The notes below the pieces were generated by a model. That model was given only the letters and a program-made list of their open reading frames with translations. It did not search any database and had not been told where the DNA came from. A DNA stretch of 10,822 bases from JBCCZC01 sp039188505 (lineage in GTDB: Bacteria > Pseudomonadota > Gammaproteobacteria > Xanthomonadales > SZUA-38). The DNA lies in NCBI GenBank assembly GCA_039188505.1, contig JBCCZC010000180.1, forward strand, positions 1 to 10,822, written 5' to 3'. The translations under genes and the position numbers were made by a program. How positions within the stretch are numbered: position 1 is the stretch's first letter; each line of letters begins with the position of its first letter. Shown one piece after another: positions 1-8,200 of this stretch.

Positions 1-798
1 CTGGAAGTAGCGTCCGGCCTCGGCAACCCCCAGCTGGATGTCCGCGAGATTCGAGATCTGCGACCCCATATGGAAGTGCAGCAGCTCGAGACACTCGTCC
101 ATGCCGGCCGCGCGAAGAAGGTCCAGCGCCTCGAGGAGCTGGCCCGCCGACAGACCAAACTTCGCCTTGTCGCCGCCGGTGTTCTGCCACTTGCCGTAGC
201 CGATGGAGGCGAGCCTGAGCCGAACGCCGAGGGCGGGGGCGATGCCGAGCTGCTGGCTGATCCGGATGATCGCCGGGACCTCGGCGAGCTTCTCCACGAC
301 GATGTAGACCCGCAGGCCAAGCTCGCGCCCGATCAGCGCCATGCGGATGTATTCCTCGTCCTTGTAGCCGTTGCAGATGATCACGCCGCCGGGGCGACTC
401 ATGGCCAGAACGGCGAGCAGCTCCGGCTTGCTGCCGGCCTCCAGGCCCACGCGCTGGCCCGCGTCGAGGACGCTGGTCAGCACAGACGCCCGCTGGTTCA
501 CCTTGATCGGATAGATGGCGGTGTAGCCGCCGCGATAGCCGCTCGCCTGAATCGCATGATCGAAGGCGCCAAGCATGGCATCGACGCGGCGTCGCAGGAT
601 GTCCTTGAAGCGGATCAGGATCGGGAGCGGATACCCCATCTGCGCCGCCCGGTCGACGATGTCGTCGAGCTTGACGCCGTCGCTGCCCGGACCGAGCGGG
701 TGCGCGTGGACGTGGCCGTCCTCACCGATGTCGAACAGGCCCTCGCTCCAGCGCTCCACGCTGTAGAGGGCCCGCGCATCGTCGATTGTCCAGCTCAT
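1..798 (-). CDS. speA: Biosynthetic arginine decarboxylase, N-terminal part (cut by left window edge)
   Basis: PLP-dependent enzyme that decarboxylates L-arginine to agmatine, the first step of the agmatine route to putrescine and spermidine. The visible 266 residues open with WTIDDARALYSVERW, typical of SpeA N-termini. The PLP-binding lysine is K99 in YPIKVNQ of the fold-III (alanine-racemase-like) barrel. Other family motifs are LEAGSKPELLAV (119-130), RLASIGYGKWQNTGGDKAKFG (195-215) and LHFHMGSQ (240-247). Full-length SpeA is about 630-660 residues, so the C-terminal three fifths lie beyond base 1. The ATG at 796-798 is chosen because it fits the family N-terminus, has AGGA six bases upstream, and overlaps the iaaA stop as ATGA. 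That overlap suggests translational coupling to iaaA and transcription from upstream of pmbA. No separate promoter is visible. Identity is secure. The truncation is a window effect, not a broken gene. Confidence 0.95.
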   Translation of the reverse strand, partial: MSWTIDDARALYSVERWSEGLFDIGEDGHVHAHPLGPGSDGVKLDDIVDRAAQMGYPLPILIRFKDILRRRVDAMLGAFDHAIQASGYRGGYTAIYPIKVNQRASVLTSVLDAGQRVGLEAGSKPELLAVLAMSRPGGVIICNGYKDEEYIRMALIGRELGLRVYIVVEKLAEVPAIIRISQQLGIAPALGVRLRLASIGYGKWQNTGGDKAKFGLSAGQLLEALDLLRAAGMDECLELLHFHMGSQISNLADIQLGVAEAGRYFQ

Positions 799-1712
799 CC
801 GTCGTCCTGGTAGATTCCGATCCGAACCTCACCGGAGGCATCGACCCAGCCGCGATACATGCCCGGAGAGTTGAACGGCAAGGCGACCGTGCCGTCGGCG
901 GCGATGGCGATCACCCCGCCGGAGCCCCCCATGCTGGCCACCGTCTTCAGGGCAGCCGAGGCCGCGACATCGAGATCGTCGCCGGTATAGGCCATCCGCG
1001 CATGGATGTCGTAGGCCATGGCGCTCCGCATGAAGTATTCGCCGTGGCCTGTCCCGGACACCGCGCAGGTCGCGTTGTCGGCCCAGGTGCCCGAGCCGAT
1101 GACGGGCGTATCGCCGACGCGCCCGGGAAGCTTGTTGGTCATGCCGCCGGTGGATGTGGCCGCGGCCAGGTGTCCGTCGGCGTCCCGGGCGACGGCGCCA
1201 ACGGTGCCGTACTTCTCGTCGTGGTCGAGGGAGATGCGGCCCTCCCGCGCTGCTGCGGTCAGCTGCCTGCGGCGGTCGTCGGTAATGAAATAGTCGGCAT
1301 CGACCTGCTCGAGACCGACGCTCGCACCGAAGCGATCGGCCCCGGTGCCCGCGAGCATCACGTGCTCCGTCTGCTCCATCACCGCTCGCGCCAGGCTCAC
1401 CGGGTAGCGCGTGGTCTTCATGGCGGCCACCGCGCCACAGCGGCGCTCCCGGCCGTCCATGACCGCCGCGTCCATCTCGGCGACGCCATCGCTATTGAGG
1501 ACCGCGCCGTGGCCTGCGTTGAAGTAGGGGCAATCCTCGAGGAGTCGAACCGCCAGCTCCACGGCATCGAGGGCGCTGGCGCCATTGCGAAGCCGGTCAT
1601 GCGTGGCGGTCGTGATATCCCTCAGTGCTTCCCGATAGCGCTGCTCCCGGTCGCCGCCGAACTGCTCGCGATCGATGACTCCGGCCCCTCCGTGGATCGC
1701 CAGGCGGATCAT
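795..1712 (-). CDS. iaaA: Plant-type isoaspartyl peptidase / L-asparaginase (Ntn hydrolase)
   Basis: Hydrolyses beta-aspartyl (isoaspartyl) dipeptides and, less well, L-asparagine. It is a 305-residue proenzyme that should cut itself before a threonine to give alpha and beta chains. Visible family motifs are LAIHGGAG (4-11), FNAGHGAVLN (64-73), the autocleavage site YGTVGAVA with nucleophile T170, STGGMTNKLPGRVGD (187-201) and SGTGHGE (219-225). The length is close to E. coli IaaA (about 320). No signal peptide is visible, so it is probably cytoplasmic. The ATG at 1710-1712 overlaps the pmbA stop as ATGA, and its own TGA overlaps the speA ATG, so the gene sits in a coupled three-gene chain. 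Only a weak purine stretch precedes its start, which fits coupling. The neighbour speA suggests, as inference, that beta-Asp-Arg might be a substrate. The alternative is general repair or salvage of isoaspartyl peptides. Confidence 0.93.
   Translation of the reverse strand: MIRLAIHGGAGVIDREQFGGDREQRYREALRDITTATHDRLRNGASALDAVELAVRLLEDCPYFNAGHGAVLNSDGVAEMDAAVMDGRERRCGAVAAMKTTRYPVSLARAVMEQTEHVMLAGTGADRFGASVGLEQVDADYFITDDRRRQLTAAAREGRISLDHDEKYGTVGAVARDADGHLAAATSTGGMTNKLPGRVGDTPVIGSGTWADNATCAVSGTGHGEYFMRSAMAYDIHARMAYTGDDLDVAASAALKTVASMGGSGGVIAIAADGTVALPFNSPGMYRGWVDASGEVRIGIYQDDG
805..808 (-). promoter_or_regulatory. Ribosome binding site of speA
   Basis: AGGA lies six bases before the speA ATG, inside the last codons of iaaA. 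It supports the ATG at 798 as the start even though the upstream gene has not yet terminated. Confidence 0.6.
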
Positions 1713-3085
1713 TCGCCGGCCACGGTCAGCTGGTCGAGCAGGATTCCGGACGTGCGGATGCCCGCCCGCAGGTCGATATCCGAACCCACTGCCGCCACGC
1801 CGGCGAACATCTCCCGGAGGTTGCCCGCGATGGTCACGCCCTCGACCGGAAACTGGATGGCGCCGTCCTCGACCCAGAAGCCCGTCGCGCCGCGCGAGTA
1901 GTCCCCGGTCGTCAGGTTGACGCCCTGGCCCATCAGCTCGGTGACGACGAGGCCGCGCCCCAGCTCCTGCAGCAGCCCGTCGAAATCGAGCTGGCCGGGC
2001 TTCAGCGTGAGATTGTGAACGCCGCCCGCGTTGCCGGTGGTCTCCAGGCCGAGCTTGCGTGCCGAGTAGCTGGAGAGCACGTAGCCCTGGAGGACGCCGG
2101 CATCGACGAGCGCGCGCTCGCCGGTGGCGACGCCTTCGTTGTCGAACCAGGTCGACCGGAGCCCCGCGGCCTCGAAAGGTCGCTCGACGACGTCGACGAA
2201 GGACGGGAAGAGCTGCTCGCCCTTCGCCTCGCGCAGGAAGGTGGAGCCCCGGTAGAGATTGCCGCCGCTGACGGCGGCGACCAGGTGGCCGAGGAGCGAA
2301 CGCGCGGTCTCCGGCACGAACAGGACAGGCACCTTGCAGGTCGGAACCGAGCGAGCGCCATGTCGCGCGACCGCGCGCCGGGCGGCTTCGACGCCGATGG
2401 CCTCCGCGGCATCGAGGGCGTCTGGGCTCCGCTTGACGTCGTAGTGGTAGTCCCGCTGCTTCGCGTCGCCGTCTTCCGCCAGGACGGAGCAGCTCAGCGA
2501 GTGCCGGGTGGACAGGCGGTCGCCGCGGAAACCGTGGGAATTCGCGTAGACGCTGACGCTGTGACCGGTGCTGACCGTCGCGCCTTCGGAATTACGGATC
2601 AGCTCGTGATGGTCGAGCGCGGCACCCTCGATGGCGAGGCCCAGATCGATCGCGGCTTCGGGCTCGAGGAGCCAGGGGTGCCATAGATCGAGCTCGCGCG
2701 GTGCCTCTGCCATCGCGTCGGCATCCGCGAGGCCCGCGCACGCGTCCTCTTCCGTGTGACGGGCAATGGCGCAGGCGGTGTCGATCGACGCGTCGATGGA
2801 TGCGCGTGACAGGTCCCCCGTCGAGGCCGACCCCTTGCGCTGGCCAACGTACACGGTGATGCCTACGCCACGATCTCGGCTGTACTCGACCGTCTCGACC
2901 TCCCGCAGGCGGACGTTCACGGTGAGTCCCTGGTGGATGCTCGCGCCGACCGCGACGCCCGTCGCGCCGGCCCTTCGTGCCCGGGCCAGCACGTACTCGG
3001 CGACCGCCAGAAGGCGATCCCGAGATGCGGCGGCGCCGGCGCCGTCTGTCAGCGACGCGACGTTTTGCTTATCCTTGGCTACCAA
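1709..3085 (-). CDS. pmbA: PmbA/TldE, partner subunit of the TldD-TldE metalloprotease
   Basis: Subunit of the cytoplasmic TldD-TldE heterodimer, which degrades or trims unfolded peptides. In E. coli it is needed for microcin B17 maturation and CcdA turnover. The 458 residues (E. coli PmbA 450) show GITVYVGQRKGSAS (75-88), NSHGFRGDRLSTRHSLSCSV (182-201), SSYSARKLGLETTGNAGG (338-355), VTELMGQGVN (381-390) and TGDYSRGATGFWVEDG (393-408). At the place of TldD's HExxxH it has LLGHLVAAVSGG (264-275), so the metal ligands are absent, as is normal for TldE. The start is a TTG at 3083-3085. There is no ATG or GTG between the in-frame stop at 3122-3124 and the conserved N-terminal helix around residue 22, so TTG is the best choice. 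Start codon and 5' region overlap divergent darP. iaaA follows with an ATGA overlap. The product is certain; the exact start is less so. Confidence 0.96.
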   Translation of the reverse strand: MVAKDKQNVASLTDGAGAAASRDRLLAVAEYVLARARRAGATGVAVGASIHQGLTVNVRLREVETVEYSRDRGVGITVYVGQRKGSASTGDLSRASIDASIDTACAIARHTEEDACAGLADADAMAEAPRELDLWHPWLLEPEAAIDLGLAIEGAALDHHELIRNSEGATVSTGHSVSVYANSHGFRGDRLSTRHSLSCSVLAEDGDAKQRDYHYDVKRSPDALDAAEAIGVEAARRAVARHGARSVPTCKVPVLFVPETARSLLGHLVAAVSGGNLYRGSTFLREAKGEQLFPSFVDVVERPFEAAGLRSTWFDNEGVATGERALVDAGVLQGYVLSSYSARKLGLETTGNAGGVHNLTLKPGQLDFDGLLQELGRGLVVTELMGQGVNLTTGDYSRGATGFWVEDGAIQFPVEGVTIAGNLREMFAGVAAVGSDIDLRAGIRTSGILLDQLTVAGE

Positions 3086-3100
3086 TGAATGATGACTTCC
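3061..3100. promoter_or_regulatory. AT-rich divergent start region between pmbA and darP
   Basis: Forty bases across the two head-to-head start codons hold 23 A/T, against about one third in the surrounding DNA. Such a dip in G+C would suit promoter melting or open ribosome sites for the two outward-facing genes. I could not identify convincing -35/-10 pairs. Any promoter for darP would lie inside pmbA and any promoter for pmbA inside darP. Confidence 0.3.
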
Positions 3101-3615
3101 CTGAAGACGCGCTCGACGAGATCAGCAAGAGCCAGCGAAAGCGCGACGCGCAGGCCCTGCAGGCGCTTGGCCAGCGTCTGATCGGCCTGAAGCGGGCTCA
3201 GCTCGACCAGATCCCCCTGTCCGATCGCGTGCGCGAGGCGATCGAGGGCGCACAGCGTATCACGCAGCGGATCGCGCGCAAGCGGGAGATGCAGTACGTC
3301 GGCAAGCTCCTGCGCGACGTCGATGCGGGCCCTATCGAGGCGGCCGTGGCGAAGCTCGACGCGACCGGCGTCAACGAGAGGCTGCGCCAGCATCGGCTCG
3401 AGCAATGGCGCGATGCGCTGATCGAAGCAGGCGATCCGGTCCTGCAGCAGCTGGTCGAAGTCAGCGCGGCGGCGGACCGGCAGCAGCTCCGGCAGCTCCT
3501 GATGACGGCCCGCCGGGAGCGGGACCGGGGCAAGCCACCGGCGGCTGCCCGTCAGCTCTTCAAGGTGCTTCGAGAGCTCGACGGAATCGACGAACTGCCG
3601 CCCGAGCCGGCATGA
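3085..3615 (+). CDS. darP: Ribosome-associated protein DarP (YjgA, DUF615 family)
   Basis: Small basic helical protein of the YjgA/UPF0307 family. In E. coli, DarP binds late 50S precursors and helps large-subunit maturation. The 176 residues (E. coli about 183) carry an acidic N-terminus, KSQRKRDAQALQALG (15-29), IPLSDRVREAI (43-53), MQYVGKLLRDVD (69-80), ADRQQLRQLL (130-139) and KPPAAARQLFKVLREL (150-165), matching the family along its length. The ATG at 3085-3087 gives the expected N-terminus. An in-frame extension to 2977 would add an Arg/Pro-rich stretch that is only the antisense of pmbA. The Shine-Dalgarno is weak. This is the only plus-strand gene in the window. It diverges from pmbA with start codons sharing one base, and converges on tldD with 51 bases between the stops. 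Confidence 0.95.
   Translation: MNDDFPEDALDEISKSQRKRDAQALQALGQRLIGLKRAQLDQIPLSDRVREAIEGAQRITQRIARKREMQYVGKLLRDVDAGPIEAAVAKLDATGVNERLRQHRLEQWRDALIEAGDPVLQQLVEVSAAADRQQLRQLLMTARRERDRGKPPAAARQLFKVLRELDGIDELPPEPA
3096..3102 (-). promoter_or_regulatory. Possible ribosome binding site of pmbA
   Basis: The purine run AGGGAAG lies upstream of the TTG start of pmbA, inside the first codons of darP on the other strand. The gap to the TTG is on the long side (about 10-13 bases depending on which core is used), so this is tentative support for the TTG. Confidence 0.35.
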
Positions 3616-3630
3616 GCGCTTGATGAAATG

Positions 3631-3658
3631 CCGCGTCCGGCTCTCCGGAATACGGCGG
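3631..3658. terminator. Imperfect hairpin between convergent darP and tldD ends
   Basis: A GC-rich inverted repeat lies in the 51-base gap between two converging genes. An inner stem CCGG/CCGG with loop CTCT sits below an outer stem CCGCGT paired with ACG-CGG, with bulges. No clean U-run follows on either strand, so it may be a weak bidirectional terminator or merely a transcript-end hairpin. Confidence 0.35.
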
Positions 3659-3666
3659 ATCCTCGG

Positions 3667-5103
3667 TTAGGTCGAGGTCCCGCCGACCGTTAGACCGTCG
3701 ATGCGGAGTGTCGGCTGGCCGACGCCCACCGGGACGCTCTGGCCGTCCTTTCCGCAGACGCCGACGCCCTCGTCGAGCTCCAGGTCGTTGCCGACCATCG
3801 CCACCCGCGTGAGGACCTCGGGGCCGTTGCCGATGAGGGTCGCACCCTTCACCGGGGCGCCGATGCGACCGTTCTCGATCAGGTAGGCCTCGCTCGCCGA
3901 GAACACGAACTGGCCGGAGGTGATGTCGACCTGGCCGCCGCCGAAGTTGACCGCGTAGAGGCCACGATCGACGGAGGCGATGATCTCTTCCGGGGCACTC
4001 TCGCCGGGCAGCATGTAGGTGTTGGTCATGCGCGGCATGGGGAGATGGGCGAAGCTCTCGCGGCGGCCGTTGCCGGTGCTGGCCACGCCCATGAGCCGGG
4101 CATTCATCTTGTCCTGCATGTAGCCGGTCAGGCGCCCGTTCTCGATCAGCGTCGTGTTCTGCCCCGGCACGCCCTCGTCGTCGATCGAGAGGGAGCCGCG
4201 CCGGTCCGCCAGGGTGCCGTCGTCGACGACCGTGCAAACGTCGGCGGCCACCTGCTCGCCCATGCGCCCCGCGAAGGCCGAGGTGCCCTTGCGATTGAAG
4301 TCGCCCTCGAGGCCGTGGCCGATCGCCTCATGCAGCAGAACGCCAGGCCAGCCCGGGCCGAGGACGACCGTCATCGAGCCGGCCGGCGCATCGACCGCGT
4401 CCAGGTTCACCAGGGCCTGGCGGACGGCCTCGTCGCACCAGGCATCGCCGCGACCGGAATCGAGCAGCGCGTCGAGGCCGTAGCGCCCGCCGCCACCCGC
4501 ATGGCCCGTCTCGCGGCGCCCGTTCTGCTCGACGATGACCTGCACGTTGAGCCGGACCAGCGGCCGGACGTCGCCGGCGAGCGTGCCGTCGCTCGCGCAG
4601 ACGAGGACGACGTCCTGCGTCGCGGCCATGCTCACGATGACCTGCTTGACCCGCGGATCGGCAGCGCGTGCGCGTGCATCGAGGGTCCGCAGGCACGCGA
4701 CCTTTTCTTCCGCCGTGCGGGCATCGATAGGGTCGATCGGCGCGTAGAGCTGCTGCGGGTGAGTCGCCCGCCACGCCTGCAGCTGACCGGTCTGGCCGTG
4801 CCGGGCGATCGCGCGTGCCGACCGTGACGCCTCGAGCAGCGCCGGGAGGACGAGCTCATCCGAATAGGCGAAACCGGTCTTCTCGCCGGCCATGGCGCGT
4901 GCGCCCGCGCCCTGTTCGATGTTGTGGCTCCCTTCCTTGACGATCCCGTCCTCGAGCACCCAGCTCTCGTGGCGGCTGTACTGGAAATAGACGTCGGCGT
5001 TGTCGACCGACGGGGCCATGAGCTGGCCGATCAGCCGTTCCAGGTCCGTTTCCGCCAGTCCACCGGGGGCGAGCAGTCGCTCCTTCGCAAGCTCGAGACT
5101 CAT
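3667..5103 (-). CDS. tldD: TldD metalloprotease, catalytic subunit of TldD-TldE
   Basis: Zinc peptidase subunit that pairs with PmbA/TldE to form a chamber degrading unfolded peptides in the cytoplasm. The 478 residues (E. coli 481) contain the HExxxH metal motif HEAIGH at 258-263, followed by GLEGDFNRKGTSAFAGRMG (264-282). The third ligand is probably C450 in GVGVCGKDGQSVPVG. Other family blocks are SIDDEGVPGQNTTLIENG (306-323), MPRMTNTYMLPGE (356-368) and PVKGATLIGNGPEVL (417-431). All catalytic residues are present. The ATG at 5101-5103 has AAGGAA placed correctly upstream. It follows yhdP by 97 bases, so it may be read from the yhdP transcript or have its own promoter. It ends facing darP. 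Its partner gene pmbA lies just beyond darP on the same strand. Confidence 0.97.
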   Translation of the reverse strand: MSLELAKERLLAPGGLAETDLERLIGQLMAPSVDNADVYFQYSRHESWVLEDGIVKEGSHNIEQGAGARAMAGEKTGFAYSDELVLPALLEASRSARAIARHGQTGQLQAWRATHPQQLYAPIDPIDARTAEEKVACLRTLDARARAADPRVKQVIVSMAATQDVVLVCASDGTLAGDVRPLVRLNVQVIVEQNGRRETGHAGGGGRYGLDALLDSGRGDAWCDEAVRQALVNLDAVDAPAGSMTVVLGPGWPGVLLHEAIGHGLEGDFNRKGTSAFAGRMGEQVAADVCTVVDDGTLADRRGSLSIDDEGVPGQNTTLIENGRLTGYMQDKMNARLMGVASTGNGRRESFAHLPMPRMTNTYMLPGESAPEEIIASVDRGLYAVNFGGGQVDITSGQFVFSASEAYLIENGRIGAPVKGATLIGNGPEVLTRVAMVGNDLELDEGVGVCGKDGQSVPVGVGQPTLRIDGLTVGGTST

Positions 5104-5200
5104 GCTGTTCCTTTTCCTCGCTGGGCCGCGGCATGCGACCTGTCTGAAGGTCTGGGCGCGCGCGGCGAATTCAATGTGGTCGGCCGGCTACGTGATGGCC
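5104..5200. other. Intergenic gap yhdP-tldD
   Basis: This 97-base gap is the longest in the window. It holds the tldD ribosome binding site and otherwise nothing I can name. No convincing sigma-70 promoter, terminator hairpin or gene remnant is visible. In Pseudomonas-like genomes a nitrilase-family gene sits at this point; it is absent here. Confidence 0.5.
5109..5112 (-). promoter_or_regulatory. Ribosome binding site of tldD
   Basis: AGGA lies five bases before the tldD ATG, within the purine-rich leader GAGGAAAAGGAA. It is one of the stronger Shine-Dalgarno sites in the window and supports the chosen start. Confidence 0.7.
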
Positions 5201-8200
5201 TCACTCGCCGCTCTGGTTGCCCTCGGCGCCGACGAAATCTCGCGGATCGCGCTCGAGCCGCGTGATGGCCGGATCGGACCACGGGCCCTGCACCGCGTAC
5301 TGGTACTTCGACAGCTCGTTGATCTCATCACCGAGCACGCCCTGCAGCACCAGGAGCGCCGCGGCGCCGACGCCGCCGCCGGCCAGCGCGCCCACCAGGG
5401 GCAAGCTGCCGCCGATCTTGGGTACCACCGTCACGACCTGGTCGTAGTCCCGTTCGGCCAGCCCCGTCCGCCCCTGGATCAGCACGTCGGCGGTGGGACC
5501 CTCGATGATGAGGTCACCGGTATGTGCCTCGCCATCATCGAGCTCGAACTGGCCCGTGATCGAGTCGAAGGCCAGGCCCGAGGAGAACAGATCGGAGAAG
5601 TCGAGGAGCAGCCGCCGCGGCAGCGTCTGCACGCTGAGTAGTCCGAACACCCGGCCGGCGCCGGGCTCGACCTCACTGATCATACCGCGGCGGACATCGA
5701 GTTCGAGCGCGCCGTCGAGGCGCTTGAGTTCGAAGTCGGACGGGGAGCCGTCCCATTCCGCGTCGATCTGGGCGAGGAGCTGACCGCCCTCGATGATGCC
5801 CGTGAAACCGAAGTTCTCGAGAACTCGACCGACGTTGGGCGCCGTTACGGTCACGTTGAAGGCACTGTGCCGGTCTGCGAACCAGTCGCCGCCTGCGGTA
5901 ACGCGAAGCTCCGGCGATTCGGTCGTGAAGGTCTCGATCCGCATGCCCGTGGCGGTGGGGAAGCTCTCGAAGCGCACGACGCCCAGCGGGCTGCCGGCGA
6001 AGCTGAGCTCGTTGGCAAAGAAGTCCATCGGCGGCAGCACGCGCGGATCGAATTCCGTGCGAATCCCGCTGGCGCCGTCGGGGGCGGCCGGCCAGTCGAG
6101 GCGCTCGAATTCCGCGAGCAATAGCCGATTCTCGGTCAGCGTCGTCGGCAACCGCAGGCGGCCGGCGACCGACTCGCCGTCGAGGGCAACGGTCCAGAAG
6201 CTCTCATCCCGGCGAGCCTGAACGCGGACTTCGGCAAAATCCCGCCCGGCCAGGCGCAGCTGGTCCACCGTCAGGTCGAGGCTGTCGAGCACGGTCTGCT
6301 CGGTGGCCTCGATGTCCTGGGGGTTGGCGAAGTTCGAGAAGATGCCCATCCACGAGTCGAGGTCGACCGTCGGGAGACTGCCCGCGACGGTCAGGCCCTG
6401 GGCCGACGGTTCCTGGGGGAGAGCGTCGCCAAGGGCGAGGAATGCGCTCCAGGGGGATCGATCATCGGGCCGGCGCGCCCGGAGCGTGCCGACGTTGCCC
6501 AGCGTGACGTCGAGGCGCTGGAGCGGATCTTCGAGATTGAAGCTCAGCTCGACCGTCCGTTCGTCGGCCCCGCCGATGGGCGCCGGCAGATCGAGATCCT
6601 CCGCGTCGAGCTCGCAGGCGAGCATGAAGCGTGCCCCGGATCCGTCGGTGGGGATGCCGACCTCGATGCGCCACGGCGCTGGTCCCACGATATGGGGCAG
6701 CAGCGGCGCAAAGGGGGCGATGTCCGTGAGCAGGATGTCCGGGGTCGATTCGGCTGTGAGTTCGGCCTCGGCCGCGTTGTTCGTGTCGTTGACGAACTCT
6801 CCGGTCCGCAGGCTCAGCTTGGCCTCGGAGCCCCGGAAGACGGTGTCGAGTTCGACCGCCTCGACCCCGGTTTCGCTGAAATCGACGCGGCCGGTGGTGT
6901 CATCGAACGCCACATCCCACTTGCTGTCCACGATCTGGGCGCTCTCGAGCCAGGCGTGACCGCGGACTCGCGTCGTCCCGAGCCGGGGGTTGAGGGGGAT
7001 GTCGATGTTGGTCCAGACGTCGCTGTCCGACGCCAGGGTGAGGCCCTCGAGGTACTCCCGATGCCCACCCTCGATCGGCATGTCCCGGAGAAAGGCCAGC
7101 GCGGCTTCGCCGCTCGAACGGCCCTGGGCGGCGATCTTCAGAAGCGGTTCCTTGAACCGGCTGAGGTCCAGGTCCGATTCGCCGATCTGCATGCCGGCGA
7201 GCTCGGCGCTGTTGATCCGAGCGCGCATGCCGAACGGATCGAATTCGAGATCCGCGTCGAACGCAGTCAGCGGCGGCCAGTCGTCCTGATAGTCGAGCCG
7301 CCCGGCCGCGACGTGGGCACGCGCGGAGAAGCGCCCCTCGGCATTGCGGAAGGGCCACTCGTCGAGATCGCCGAAGAGCGCGACGCGCCCGTTGTCGAGG
7401 GTGCCGGCGATGAGTGCCCGGTCGAGCCACGCAACCACGGGCGGCGGCGTCACGTTGACGGGTAGGTAGCGGTGGGCGACGGCGACATCGCCCTCGATCA
7501 CGTTCGCTGACAGATCCACGAACGGTCGCCCGCCGTTGAACTGCAGTTCCGCTCGCACTTCGGCCTCCACACCGGCGTTGCGGAGCGCCTGGGTCTCGAT
7601 GCTGAAGGTCGGCACCGCACCGGCCCAGTCGGTGGACCAGGTCGTCGCGAGCTCCATCGGCGTGAACGCATTGCGGAACATCCAGGGCAGCTCGACGCGG
7701 CCCCCGTCGACGCCGAACTCACCGCTGGCGGTGCGCCCTGTGAACTGTCCGCTGGCGCGCACGCGAGTTGCGCCGGGGGCTCGCCCGATGGGTTCCCAGG
7801 AGGCGTCGGTCAGGTCGAGATGGCCGGTGATCTCCAGGGGCGCGGTGTCCGGTAGAGCGATGGCGAGGTCGAGGTCCTCGACGGTGCCGCGGGCGCTCGC
7901 CGTCGCCAGCCTGCGTCGCCAATCTACCGGCAGGGCGGGCAGTAGAATCGCGGCGTCGAAGAGATCCTCCACCTCGACGTGGCGCGCCTGCAGGCGGAGA
8001 CGGCCGGCCTGCCAGCCGACGCCCAGCTGCTCGGCCTGCCAGATGTGGCCGCTGCGCGCGAGCGTGAGGTCGGAGAGGACCAGGCCCAGGTCGTCCGGCT
8101 GGACCCAGCCGCTCACATCGCCGCCAAGCGTGTCGAGGCGATATACGCCCTGAACGGGGTTCTGATCGGTGCTGCGAAGCTCGAGACCGGTCGTTTCGAA

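Noticed and set aside
70..813. Plus-strand open frame of 247 codons
   Set aside because: It lies opposite the clear SpeA N-terminus (YPIKVNQ, HFHMGSQ), so it is an antisense shadow.
786..1901. Plus-strand open frame of 371 codons
   Set aside because: It lies opposite iaaA and the end of pmbA. The encoded sequence has no family features, and the minus strand shows all isoaspartyl peptidase motifs.
2977..3084. N-terminal extension of darP
   Set aside because: The added stretch is Arg/Pro-rich and is simply the opposite strand of pmbA. Homologues begin near the ATG at 3085.
5161..5200. TTGAAT-like motif on the minus strand as a -35 box for tldD
   Set aside because: No matching -10 box is found at a proper distance, so a promoter cannot be supported.
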